NCBI GenBank assembly: GCA_017534595.1
Contig: JAFXVY010000131.1
Span: 1-45,416 of the forward strand
Direction: 5' to 3'
Source of the DNA: Ruminococcus sp.
GTDB taxonomy: Bacteria > Bacillota > Clostridia > Oscillospirales > Ruminococcaceae
Length of the DNA: 45,416 nucleotides
The first letter of the stretch is position 1. Each line of letters opens with the position of its first letter. The position numbers and the translations under genes were made by a program. Shown piece by piece: positions 17,964 through 25,896 of the stretch. The notes below the pieces were generated by a model. That model saw nothing but the letters and a program-made list of their open reading frames with translations, did no database searches and was not told where the DNA came from.

Positions 17964-18677
17964 TTGAACGAGAAAACAGTAAACGTTCTTGAGCTCCGGC
18001 GAAAGTCCAAGGAGGTCAAGCGCTATGCCATAGTCACAAGGGTGCTCGGGCTGCTTGTCATCATCCTTGTGGCGATAATCGCAATAGCCTATGCGATATC
18101 CTATTTCTATGACAAGTTCGGCAGCTTTACCGTTAAGGTGAACAAGTACGATATGATGCGTCAGGGTCTGACGCTGTCCGAAACGCCCGAGTTTGAGCAG
18201 ACCGTCTCGGTGCTCAACGCGGATATAGTCTACGATATGACGAATATCTCCGGCAGCGACCTGCCCGCGAACCTCGATATGGTCAACGGCTCACATAACG
18301 GCGAAAGCTATATCGCCTATACCTTCTACCTTATAAATTCCGGCTCGGATACCCTCTCCTATGAAGGGGAGATGCTTATAGACAACGTCACCAAAGGCGT
18401 GGACGAGGCCATAAGGATCGCTCTCCATGAGAACGGCGAAAAGACCGTCTACGGCAAGACCAAGTCCGACGGCTCGGGTAAGGAGTCCGACTGCGATAAG
18501 GAATTCCTCGCCTCCACAATGGTGATGAAGAACAGCCACACCGAGTTCAAGCCCAAGGAAAAGCATAAGTACACAGTAGTCATCTGGCTCGAGGGCAACG
18601 ATCCCGACTGTGTCGATGCGATAATCGGCGGCACCATGAAGCTGTCGATGAACTTCAGCATAAAGGAATCCACGTAA
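17964..18677 (+). CDS. Membrane-anchored TasA-like protein, 237 aa
   Basis: Start TTG 17964 has AAAGGAG 9-10 nt upstream; the nearby ATG at 17957 is out of frame. Residues 1-23 are charged and cytoplasmic, a transmembrane helix spans about 24-48 (VTRVLGLLVIILVAIIAIAY), and the remaining 190 residues should be extracytoplasmic. There is no clear A-W-F cleavage motif, so it may remain anchored. The C-terminal block VVIWLEGNDPDC, then IIGGTMKLSMNFSI, matches the equivalent block of the small subunit at 15870 (VWIYYNGNDASVF, then LALEFQVDY) in spacing and key residues (G-N-D, hydrophobic L-x-x-x-F end). I infer a membrane-tethered paralogue of the surface subunit, perhaps a filament base or nucleator. 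It is followed by the peptidase gene after 18 nt. Confidence 0.65.
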   Translation: MNEKTVNVLELRRKSKEVKRYAIVTRVLGLLVIILVAIIAIAYAISYFYDKFGSFTVKVNKYDMMRQGLTLSETPEFEQTVSVLNADIVYDMTNISGSDLPANLDMVNGSHNGESYIAYTFYLINSGSDTLSYEGEMLIDNVTKGVDEAIRIALHENGEKTVYGKTKSDGSGKESDCDKEFLASTMVMKNSHTEFKPKEKHKYTVVIWLEGNDPDCVDAIIGGTMKLSMNFSIKEST

Positions 18678-18695
18678 TATAAGGGAGAAGTAGAT

Positions 18696-19481
18696 ATGAA
18701 AAAAGCTTTAAAGATCGTAGGTAATGTCCTGCTGTGGGTGCTTCTGATATTTGCACTGCTCATTACCATACTCGTTTTCTCATCGAACAGCAACAACGGT
18801 GTCTCGAGCCTGTTCGGGCTCATGCCCATGACCGTCGAGTCGGACTCCATGAAGCCCACCTTCAAGGAGAACGATATGATCATGGTCAAGGAGATAGACG
18901 ATATCAACGACCTCAAGGTCGATGACGTCATCACCTTCTGGACAAGAAGCATAGTCGAGGGTCAGCGCGTTAAGAATACGCACCGTATCGTCGAGATCAA
19001 GGAGACGAGCAGCGGCAGCCGCACCTTCATAACACGAGGTGATAACAACGCCGCAGACGACGAGGTCCCCGTATATGCAGCCGATATAATCGGTAAGTGG
19101 ACGGGCTTCAAGCTCCCGGGCTTCGGCAAGGTGATGCACTTCCTCCAGACGAAGACAGGATTCTTCCTCTGCATAGTGCTCCCGATGGCTCTGTTCTTCC
19201 TCTTTGAGCTTTACAGGTTCATCACAACGCTCATAGAGGTCAAGAAGGCCGATACCATCACCGAGACCGATGAGGAGGAGATCAAGCGGAGGGCTATCGA
19301 GGAATACCTCGCCAGCCAGAAGCAGGCCGCAGAGGCAGCAGGTGCCGGGGGGGATACAAAGACAGAAGCTCCCGAGGCTCCTGCACAGGAAACTCTGGCA
19401 GAGAACGCCGAAGCAGAAACTACGGAAGATAATACATCCGCTGCGGAGCCCGCTCCGGACGGAGAGAAAACAGAAGAATAA
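18696..19481 (+). CDS. sipW: SipW-type (ER-type) signal peptidase I, 261 aa
   Basis: A membrane serine protease that cleaves signal peptides of exported proteins on the outer face of the cytoplasmic membrane. An N-terminal transmembrane helix spans about 7-29. The catalytic serine box reads T-V-E-S-D-S51-M-K-P-T, the H box reads N-T-H96-R-I-V-E, and the acidic box reads T-R-G-D116-N-N. His in place of Lys as general base and the G-D-N-N box define the ER/archaeal/SipW branch rather than the LepB branch. A second helix spans about 154-172. The C-terminal 90 residues are an Ala/Glu/Pro-rich, probably disordered cytoplasmic tail, longer than usual. It lies in a tight run with the anchored TasA-like gene upstream and the AAA+ gene 21 nt downstream. 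Its likely substrates are the YAWF-signal proteins at 795, 2052 and 15870. Confidence 0.92.
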   Translation: MKKALKIVGNVLLWVLLIFALLITILVFSSNSNNGVSSLFGLMPMTVESDSMKPTFKENDMIMVKEIDDINDLKVDDVITFWTRSIVEGQRVKNTHRIVEIKETSSGSRTFITRGDNNAADDEVPVYAADIIGKWTGFKLPGFGKVMHFLQTKTGFFLCIVLPMALFFLFELYRFITTLIEVKKADTITETDEEEIKRRAIEEYLASQKQAAEAAGAGGDTKTEAPEAPAQETLAENAEAETTEDNTSAAEPAPDGEKTEE

Positions 19482-19502
19482 CAATACTGATCGGAGAGAA
19501 GT

Positions 19503-21068
19503 ATGAACAGTTTTCTTAAATGGTTTTTTGTATTTATTTCCGAGATGCTCAAAGGATTCGGAATGATCTTCAAGGGCATCGGCACCGGAATAGTACAGAT
19601 CTTCAATATCAAGAATTATATAGAGATATTCAAACAGTATTCGACGGATTTCAGTGTGCTCAGCTGGATACTCGCCATACTCTCGATCATCATAGTGATC
19701 GCGATCTATGTGCTGATAGCCTTTATCATCCTGCTGCTGATAAGAAAGTATGTCCGTTTCAGGCATTCGCTCGTCAGCAACGAGGACCTGCTCGAGGAGA
19801 TCTCCAATCTCCAGAGACAGGTGCTCAAGATGACCAAGGAAAAGGACGAGATCATGGCTATGAAGGTCGCCCAGATGGGTCTGCCCGTGTCGGGCGGAGT
19901 CTCCTTCGGCGACGGCACCGTCCCCTACCAGGCCGGAGAGGGCGGCGAGGGTGCGCAGGCAGTCGAGGACGGTATCGTTCAGACGGCAGACAGGCGCTTC
20001 TCGCGTCTGCTTGAGGTGGACAGCTTCTACAAGAACTACACCCCGCCGGAGTACGACAACGCCATTACCCTCGAAGGCATCTGCGAGGCCTACCGCAATT
20101 TCGCCTGCTCGAAGATGCACCTTTACTATGAGATCAAGACTATACGCCTGTTTATAGCGGGTATGGCTTCAACGAAGCTCATCATCCTCCAGGGTATATC
20201 CGGTACAGGTAAAACTTCGCTGCCGTATTCGTTCGGTAAGTTCCTGCAGAACGATACCACGATAGCTTCGGTACAGCCTTCGTGGCGTGACCGAACCGAG
20301 CTTTTCGGATACTTCAACGAATTCACCAAGAACTTCAACGAGACCGAAGTGCTCAAGAGGATCTATGCATCGGGCTATAACAACGACGTCAACCTGATAC
20401 TCCTCGATGAGATGAACATCGCCCGTATCGAGTATTACTTCGCGGAGATGCTCTCCATACTCGAAATGCCCAACGCCGACGAGTGGGAGCTCGATATCGT
20501 GCCCAACGCCTGGAGCACCGACCCGCTCAAGCTCGATAAGGGCAAGCTGAGGATCCCGCAGAACGTATGGTATATCGGTACGGCGAATAACGACGACTCG
20601 ACCTATGCCATTTCCGATAAAGTATACGACCGTGCTCAGCCGATAAACCTCGATGCAAAGGGTATCGCGTTCAACGCGCCCGAGCAGGGGCCCATAAACC
20701 TCGGCTACGACCACCTCCAGCAGCTGTTTGACGAGGCCTTCGAGAAGTACCCGATCTCTCAGGAGAACCTGAGAAAGATCCAGCAGCTCGACCTGTGGGT
20801 AATCGAGAAGCTCAGAGTTGCGTTCGGTAACCGTATCTTAAAGCAGATGGGTCTGTTCGTTCCCGTTTACGTCGCCTGCGGCGGCGAGGAGCTGGACGGT
20901 ATAGACTACGTTCTCGCTACCAAGATCTTCAGAAAGTTTGAGTCTCTCAACCTTGCAATGCTCAGAGAGGAGCTCAGAGAGCTCGTTATCTATATCAACA
21001 AGTCCTTCGGTAAGAACAAGATGAATGAGTCCGTCGCTTACCTCGAAAGACTCCAGAAGCTGTTCTGA
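19503..21068 (+). CDS. Membrane-tethered McrB-like AAA+ ATPase, 521 aa
   Basis: A P-loop NTPase of the McrB/MoxR-related AAA+ group. The N-terminus is amphipathic (about 1-50), followed by a strong transmembrane helix at 52-80, a coiled segment at 91-120 and a linker. The AAA+ core spans about 205-480. It shows Walker A G231-I-S-G-T-G-K-T238, a Q-P-S-W-R-D-R-T-E-L-F-G-Y-F-N segment, Walker B L-I-L-L-D-E-M-N (298-305), sensor 1 G-T-A-N-N-D-D-S-T near 359-367 where McrB has M-N-T-A-D, and an arginine-finger candidate D-R377. McrB proteins of restriction systems are cytosolic and carry a DNA-binding N-terminus; this one has a membrane helix instead. The next gene begins 52 nt downstream and carries a DUF2357/McrC-like region, the usual partner of such ATPases. 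Nucleotide preference (GTP or ATP) cannot be read from sequence. I infer an energy-coupling unit at the membrane, not restriction. Confidence 0.82.
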   Translation: MNSFLKWFFVFISEMLKGFGMIFKGIGTGIVQIFNIKNYIEIFKQYSTDFSVLSWILAILSIIIVIAIYVLIAFIILLLIRKYVRFRHSLVSNEDLLEEISNLQRQVLKMTKEKDEIMAMKVAQMGLPVSGGVSFGDGTVPYQAGEGGEGAQAVEDGIVQTADRRFSRLLEVDSFYKNYTPPEYDNAITLEGICEAYRNFACSKMHLYYEIKTIRLFIAGMASTKLIILQGISGTGKTSLPYSFGKFLQNDTTIASVQPSWRDRTELFGYFNEFTKNFNETEVLKRIYASGYNNDVNLILLDEMNIARIEYYFAEMLSILEMPNADEWELDIVPNAWSTDPLKLDKGKLRIPQNVWYIGTANNDDSTYAISDKVYDRAQPINLDAKGIAFNAPEQGPINLGYDHLQQLFDEAFEKYPISQENLRKIQQLDLWVIEKLRVAFGNRILKQMGLFVPVYVACGGEELDGIDYVLATKIFRKFESLNLAMLREELRELVIYINKSFGKNKMNESVAYLERLQKLF

Positions 21069-21120
21069 CAGCCCGACCCAAAATAAAGAAAAATACATAA
21101 AGAGGGCAGGTGAGAAATGA

Positions 21121-24051
21121 TTGAACGGCTTATACAATGACTGGTATGAGGATTTCAAGGAATCGGTCAAGGCCTTCGGCGATGACGAGCTGTTCGATCA
21201 GCTCGACGCTCTGCTCAGGGCAAGCCAGAGCACCTTCGCCTTTAACCGCAAGCTCATGGAAAAGGCCATTGACGTCTCGTGGGTGGAGACGATCGAGAAC
21301 GGCCTGATCCATGTGGATAACGTGCTGAGAAACCCGAGCCGGACGATAGAGGATGTCGAGGAGATAGTCCCCATCGAGAGGTCGAGGAAGATCACCGTCG
21401 AATCGGTGAAGCACCTCGCTCAGCATACCGACTTTATCCAGAGCATAGATAAGCGCACGGGGAAGATAACCCCCTCGAAGATACTCAACGTCCATAAAGA
21501 GGAGAGCTTCCTCACTTATGAGAACAAGTTCGTAAATACGCTTATCGACCGACTGTATATCTTCATAAACACCAGATACGAAAAGCTCGCCCAGGTCGCC
21601 AGGGATGAGGAGGTCTATACCTTAGGCTACGATACCTCGATCGACGACGGCTCCGGCGGAAGAATGAAGATCGAGCTCAAGCTCGAGACCTCTGACAGCC
21701 TCGAATCCACCGACTCAAACGGCGTGACGATCTGGCAGAGAGTAGAAAAGCTCAAAAAGATCATCGAGGGGTATAAGGGCAGCGAGCTCTGTATGACCCT
21801 CGGAAACAACTATATCAGGCCGCCTGTAATGAGAACGAACGCGATCATGAAGAACGTCGAGCTCAAGGCGTGTCTGGCACTGTGGCAGTTCATCGAAAGC
21901 TACGATAAGGTAGGCTACGAGATCAACGTCGAGAATACCGCCGTAAAGCCGCAGAATAATTACGTCGAGGATTTCTACAAGCTCGTGGTCATGAACCTGC
22001 TGCTGTTCAGGGCGTATACCTCAAGCGGCACCGGCGAGATGACCGAGCTCAAGACTCAGAAGTCCAAGGCAATAGCCCCGAGATTTGTCAAGCACTTCGA
22101 TAAGGAGATCGCCGCAGACTACGGCATACAGACAGAGGCTGCGGTCGGATATATCTCGGCAGACGGCGACTTCAAGATGACCAAGAAGCTCCCGAAGAAT
22201 ATGAACCTCGTCTTTACGCAGATAAATGAGGCGATAAGGATCGAGAAGGCGTTTTTGGCAGAGCGTGAGCGCGAGAGACTTGCTCAGCTCGCCGCCGAGG
22301 AGGAGGCCGAGAGGCTCCGCATCGAGGAGGAACGCCGTCAGGAGGAGCTGCGGCGTATCGAGGAGGCCAAGCGCGAGGAGCGCGAGCGTATCCAGCGCGA
22401 GCAGGAAGAAGAGCAGCGAAGGATACAGGAGCTGCTCGAACAGAAACGCCGCGAGCAGGAAGAGGAAGAGCGCGAACGTGCCCGCCTCGAGGCCGAGCGG
22501 CAGGCTAAGCTCGAGGAGCAGAGACGTCTCGAGGAAGAAGCCCGCCTGAGGCGCGAGGAAGAAGAACGTGTCGCCGCGGAGCGTGAGCGTGTGCTTCTCA
22601 ATAAGATGAAGATGCGCTCCGAGCTCGGTGAGGCCGAGGGCGTTGACGCCGATAAGCTCGATGAGACCGAGAAGGAGGCCGAGCTCGAAAAGCAGGCTTA
22701 CGAGCAGGTCACCACAGAGGAGATCGAGCAGATCAAGGAGGAGCTCGAGGAGAACGAGGAGGAAAACGCCGAGTTCGAGGATCCGAGAGCTATCGCCGCC
22801 CGAAAGAAGCTCGAGCAGCAGAAGAAGGAAAAGGAGCGGCGTGAGGCAGAGAGAGCCCAGAGGCTCAAGGCTGACCGCAAACGCTTCGAGAGCAAATCCT
22901 TTGAGGAGATCAGGTGGGAGTATTCCCACAATCCGATCAGGCTGCTGCAGAAGCTCATACAGTACATCCTCGTTTACTGGTTCCATATCATACCGGCAGA
23001 TACAGACAACCCCGATCACAAGAAGCTGCGTGAGGAGCTCAACGAGCGCAAGCGCATAAGGGAGAAGGAGGCCGCCGAGCGCGACGCTATGGAGGTCTAC
23101 TACCGCAAGTACGCGCTTACCTTCAAGTACCGCTTCAGAAGATATCTGGCTGACCGGAAGTTCAAGAAAAAGAAGAGGCTCGAGGCGAAGAACAGGCCGA
23201 AGCCGACCTATACTCCGCCCAAGCGTACTCCCGAGGAACAGCGTGAGATCGACCTCGAGATGAAGCGCCTGTACAGAGAATACCATGTAAGCTGGATACA
23301 CAGAGTTATCCGGGATTATAAGGAACGCAACCGTGCAGGTGAGGAGGAAGAGGCTCAAAAAAAAACTGAATCCGAGGGAAAGACCTTAGCAAGAAGGATC
23401 GTTGACATACTGCTGACAGTGCTGCTTGCGTTGTCCATACTGTTCTGCGGCTATGTGCTGATACAGACAGCAAGAGGCAAGGCTGTGAACCTGTTCGGCA
23501 GGAGCGTGCTCAAGGTCGTTACGGGAAGCATGGAGCCCTCGATCCATGTGGGGGACTACATAGTAGTCGAGAAGACCGACCCCGATACCCTTGAAAAGGG
23601 CGATATTATCTCGTTCTATTCGGATCAGAGCGATGTCGCGGGGAAGATCGTTACCCACAGGATCGTGGACATCAATGAGGACGGCTCCTTCGTTACGAAG
23701 GGCGATACCGCCTCGGACGGCTCTCCCAATGAGATAAACGACACGGCACCCGCAGTCAGGGAAAAGCTCATCGGAAAGTATACCGGGAAATCAAGATTCT
23801 TTATCTGGCTCGGATCCTTCGGTGAGACCAAGAAGCTCCTGATGGTGCTTGTGATACTGCCGATAGCCGTTATGGCAGTGCTCGAGCTGAGAAATGTGTT
23901 CAAGCTCGGCAGGAAGGTCCGTGAGGAAAGACGGCAGCAGGCAGAGGAAAACAAGCAGAAGCTCATCAGAGCGGAGATCGAAAAGGAAAAGCAAAGGCTC
24001 GCGGAGCAGGGCTTCACGGGCGAGGAGGTGAAGGACGATGAATCAGGATAA
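21121..24051 (+). CDS. DUF2357/McrC-like - coiled coil - SipW-type signal peptidase fusion, 976 aa
   Basis: Start TTG 21121 has AGGTGAG 6 nt upstream; the ATG at 21117 is out of frame. Residues 1-375 form a globular cytoplasmic region. It includes H-K-E-E-S-F-L-T-Y-E-N-K-F-V-N-T-L-I, which resembles the E-N-R-F-V core of DUF2357 proteins that partner McrB-like ATPases. Residues 375-595 are a highly charged E/R/A/Q coiled coil. A basic region (600-755) with a hydrophobic patch QKLIQYILVYWFHII follows, then a transmembrane helix at about 759-783. A complete signal peptidase domain comes next, with G-S803-M-E-P-S, T-H846-R-I-V-D and K-G-D862-T, then a second helix at about 905-923 and a charged tail. 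No PD-(D/E)xK nuclease motif was found. The order places the DUF2357-like part inside the cell and the protease outside. This is an unusual fusion linking a McrBC-type module to SipW-type processing. Confidence 0.82.
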   Translation: MNGLYNDWYEDFKESVKAFGDDELFDQLDALLRASQSTFAFNRKLMEKAIDVSWVETIENGLIHVDNVLRNPSRTIEDVEEIVPIERSRKITVESVKHLAQHTDFIQSIDKRTGKITPSKILNVHKEESFLTYENKFVNTLIDRLYIFINTRYEKLAQVARDEEVYTLGYDTSIDDGSGGRMKIELKLETSDSLESTDSNGVTIWQRVEKLKKIIEGYKGSELCMTLGNNYIRPPVMRTNAIMKNVELKACLALWQFIESYDKVGYEINVENTAVKPQNNYVEDFYKLVVMNLLLFRAYTSSGTGEMTELKTQKSKAIAPRFVKHFDKEIAADYGIQTEAAVGYISADGDFKMTKKLPKNMNLVFTQINEAIRIEKAFLAERERERLAQLAAEEEAERLRIEEERRQEELRRIEEAKREERERIQREQEEEQRRIQELLEQKRREQEEEERERARLEAERQAKLEEQRRLEEEARLRREEEERVAAERERVLLNKMKMRSELGEAEGVDADKLDETEKEAELEKQAYEQVTTEEIEQIKEELEENEEENAEFEDPRAIAARKKLEQQKKEKERREAERAQRLKADRKRFESKSFEEIRWEYSHNPIRLLQKLIQYILVYWFHIIPADTDNPDHKKLREELNERKRIREKEAAERDAMEVYYRKYALTFKYRFRRYLADRKFKKKKRLEAKNRPKPTYTPPKRTPEEQREIDLEMKRLYREYHVSWIHRVIRDYKERNRAGEEEEAQKKTESEGKTLARRIVDILLTVLLALSILFCGYVLIQTARGKAVNLFGRSVLKVVTGSMEPSIHVGDYIVVEKTDPDTLEKGDIISFYSDQSDVAGKIVTHRIVDINEDGSFVTKGDTASDGSPNEINDTAPAVREKLIGKYTGKSRFFIWLGSFGETKKLLMVLVILPIAVMAVLELRNVFKLGRKVREERRQQAEENKQKLIRAEIEKEKQRLAEQGFTGEEVKDDESG

Positions 24052-24490
24052 GGTCATGAAGCGCAGGATGATAACCGCGATAGTGCTCATGCTGGTAAGC
24101 TTCATTGCTCTTGCCATATTCATCGGACTTTATCTCGACGAGACCACTCATGTGCAGGACACCTACAAAAAGCAGTACCGCACCGAGATCGGTCATGTGC
24201 TTACGGAAATAGATATCTATCTTGAGCCCGAGGGAGACCATGAGCTCATATACAGGCGGGTAACGAACTATATGAGCAACGCCGGCGCCTTCGCCTTCCT
24301 GATCGACGATTTTACCGAGAAGCAGATAATCGTAAACGAGGTAAGCACAGCGCTTATCAGGTACCCCGATCAGATGAAGGAAAAAATGGAAGAGCTCAAG
24401 ACCGCGCTGAGCGATATCAATTCCGAACTTGACAAGGGATATGACGAACTCAAGGAGCTTTATGAGTCTCTTGATCTTAAAGGAAACTAA
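24038..24490 (+). CDS. Small single-pass membrane protein with C-terminal coiled coil, 150 aa
   Basis: ATG 24038 lies inside the end of the fusion gene (14-nt overlap) with GAGGAGGTG 7 nt upstream, so translation is probably coupled. A basic N-terminus (NQDKVMKRR) precedes a transmembrane helix at about 12-31 (ITAIVLMLVSFIALAIFIGL). An extracytoplasmic segment of about 85 residues follows, then a helical, charged C-terminus with heptad-like spacing (KEKMEELKTALSDINSEL onward). I recognise no family. Coupling to the DUF2357-peptidase fusion suggests that the two proteins work in one complex. Confidence 0.75.
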   Translation: MNQDKVMKRRMITAIVLMLVSFIALAIFIGLYLDETTHVQDTYKKQYRTEIGHVLTEIDIYLEPEGDHELIYRRVTNYMSNAGAFAFLIDDFTEKQIIVNEVSTALIRYPDQMKEKMEELKTALSDINSELDKGYDELKELYESLDLKGN

Positions 24491-24511
24491 GTCTTAAAGA
24501 GGTGAAGCATA

Positions 24512-24736
24512 ATGGGCGAAAAAAGAAAGCTCAAAAAGGAAATAAAGATCTGCCGGCAGACCATTGAGGAGATCGAGCGTAAGCGTTCGAGATCACAGTC
24601 GGCGCTCGTTCAGGCCGTTCTGCTGCAGGAGGAGCCCGATGAAATGGACGTTGAATGGTTCAATAAATATACCGGAGAGATCACAGCCTGCAGAAACCAC
24701 ATGATCGAGCTGCAAAAGAAGCTGAATTCACTGTAA
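24512..24736 (+). CDS. Small coiled-coil protein, 74 aa
   Basis: Starts 21 nt after the preceding gene, with GAGGTGAAG before ATG 24512. It is a short cytoplasmic helical protein, basic at the N-terminus (GEKRKLKKEIKICRQ), with two helical stretches around a DEMDVEWFNKYTGE segment. No signal peptide or known domain is present. It is the last gene of the peptidase/ATPase block and probably an accessory factor. A hairpin follows directly. Confidence 0.65.
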   Translation: MGEKRKLKKEIKICRQTIEEIERKRSRSQSALVQAVLLQEEPDEMDVEWFNKYTGEITACRNHMIELQKKLNSL

Positions 24737-24745
24737 AATGCTATA

Positions 24746-24780
24746 AGACCCGCGCTTTCAATGGCCCGGGTCTTTGCTTT
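24746..24780 (+). terminator. Probable terminator closing the peptidase/ATPase block
   Basis: AGACCCG and CGGGTCT pair across a 14-nt GC-containing loop and are followed by TTGCTTT. The stem is moderate and the U-tract interrupted, so read-through into the gene at 24793 is possible; its ribosome site begins directly after the hairpin. Confidence 0.6.
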
Positions 24781-24792
24781 GGAGGAAATGCC

Positions 24793-25539
24793 ATGAAGGG
24801 AATGGATACCGCCGGGATGATGCGGTTCGTCAAAAAGCAGTACGGCACCGAGCCCGAGTACCTCTGGATGAGAGACCCCGACAGCTTTGTGCTCCGGCAT
24901 AAGAGCGGCAAGTGGTACGCCGTGGTGATGAAGGTAAAGAGAAGCAGGCTCGGCTTGAAGGGCGAGGGCTTCACCGAGATCATGAGCGTGAAGTGCGACC
25001 CGCTGCTGCGGGAGGGTCTGCTCGGAGAGCCGGGGGTGCTGCCTGCGTACCACATGAACAGGCAGGGCTGGATAAGCGTGCTGCTGGACGGGTCTGCCGA
25101 GGAGGATATCGTCTGCGGGAGCATAAAGATGAGCTATGAGCTCACCAAGCCCAAGGGCGGCAGGAACAGGACAGAGCCGAAGAAGTGGATCATCCCCTCC
25201 AACCCGAAGATCTGCGACCTTGAGGATATCTTCGACGAGAACGGCGAGATCATGTGGACGTTCTCGGCGCACTTCATAAAGGGTGACACCGTCTATATCT
25301 ATATCTGCGCCCCTGAGTCGGAGATAAGATACGAGTGCAGGGTCATAGAAACGGGTATCGACTTCGATTTCGGCACCGATCTGATCTCAACGAACAGCGC
25401 CGTGAGGCTCAAGCTCATCCGCCGCTTCCCAAGGGGAGAGTTCACGGTCGCGCTGCTGCGGGAGCTGGGCGTTACCGGTATCCGCGGTCCGAGGGGCATA
25501 CCGCCGCAGCTTGCGGCTCTGCTCGAGGCCGCAGAGTGA
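24793..25539 (+). CDS. MmcQ/YjbR-family protein fused to an EVE/PUA-like domain, 248 aa
   Basis: Residues 1-115 match the MmcQ/YjbR (DUF419) fold: F-V-K-K-Q-Y-G-T-E-P-E-Y-L-W near the start, KWYAVVM at 40-46, the VKCDP motif at 66-70, AYHMNR at 85-90 and GWISVLL at 92-98. These small CyaY-like proteins have a predicted DNA-binding role. Residues about 130-212 (KWIIPSNPK, then IMWTFSAHFIKGDTVYIYI, then IRYECRVIE) look like an EVE/PUA-type beta-barrel, a fold that often reads modified nucleobases. GGAGG lies 7 nt before ATG 24793. A nucleic-acid-related role is inferred; there is no evidence tying it to the membrane genes upstream. Confidence 0.8.
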   Translation: MKGMDTAGMMRFVKKQYGTEPEYLWMRDPDSFVLRHKSGKWYAVVMKVKRSRLGLKGEGFTEIMSVKCDPLLREGLLGEPGVLPAYHMNRQGWISVLLDGSAEEDIVCGSIKMSYELTKPKGGRNRTEPKKWIIPSNPKICDLEDIFDENGEIMWTFSAHFIKGDTVYIYICAPESEIRYECRVIETGIDFDFGTDLISTNSAVRLKLIRRFPRGEFTVALLRELGVTGIRGPRGIPPQLAALLEAAE

Positions 25540-25567
25540 CGTCACGGATTTTTTTGTGCTCCCCCTC

Positions 25568-25596
25568 TTGACAAGCCGGATAAGATGTGCTAAAAT
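25568..25596 (+). promoter_or_regulatory. Promoter of the asn operon
   Basis: TTGACA (25568-25573), a 17-nt spacer and TAAAAT (25591-25596) stand directly before the T-box leader. Confidence 0.87.
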
Positions 25597-25601
25597 ATAT
25601 T

Positions 25602-25864
25602 CCAGTTAAATGCGATGACGGAGAGAAGTACCGAAGCAGTTCTGTCAAAGAGAGCGCGGGCAGGTGAGAGCCGCGTACAAGAGGCTTCGTGAATAACACT
25701 TCCGAGCAGCAAGCCGAAAGGTCAGCCGAGTAGGGGAGACGTTTTACGCGCGTTACTGCGTATGAGAGATCGCGGGTCTTGATAAAACAATGCACCTGCG
25801 GTAATTCAGGTGGCACCACGGAAGTCATGGCTTTCGTCCTGTATTCGGGACGGAAGCCTTTTTT
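25602..25864 (+). promoter_or_regulatory. T-box riboswitch, asparagine specifier
   Basis: A leader RNA that senses uncharged tRNA and controls transcription of the operon. Stem I is closed by GAAGT near 25627 and ACTTC after position 25698. The specifier AAC (25695-25697), just before the closing strand, is an asparagine codon and fits asnS downstream. The conserved T-box sequence AGGTGGCACCACGG is at 25808-25821. The terminator GGCTTTCGTCC / GGACGGAAGCC followed by TTTTTT is at 25829-25864. All the expected parts are in the right order. The AAC assignment comes from reading the helix by eye. Confidence 0.93.
25829..25864 (+). terminator. Regulated terminator of the T-box
   Basis: An 11-bp stem with one G-U pair and an 8-nt loop is followed by six T. 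The alternative antiterminator would use the T-box sequence just upstream. Confidence 0.9.
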
Positions 25865-25896
25865 AGTTGATATTTATTTGAAAGGAAAGATACACT

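Noticed and set aside
18780-20120. 446-codon minus-strand frame over sipW and the ATPase start
   Set aside because: It covers two well-supported plus-strand genes and their junction, and has no domain match.
22021-23358. 445-codon open frame on the minus strand, very Leu-rich
   Set aside because: It lies opposite the E/R-rich coiled coil of the fusion gene. GAG/CTC complementarity creates the Leu-rich frame, and it has no family signature.
21121-24051. Type IV restriction nuclease (classical McrC)
   Set aside because: No D-(x)n-E-x-K nuclease motif was found. The C-terminal half is occupied by a membrane-embedded signal peptidase, and the ATPase partner has a membrane helix. A defence role is not excluded but not supported by sequence.
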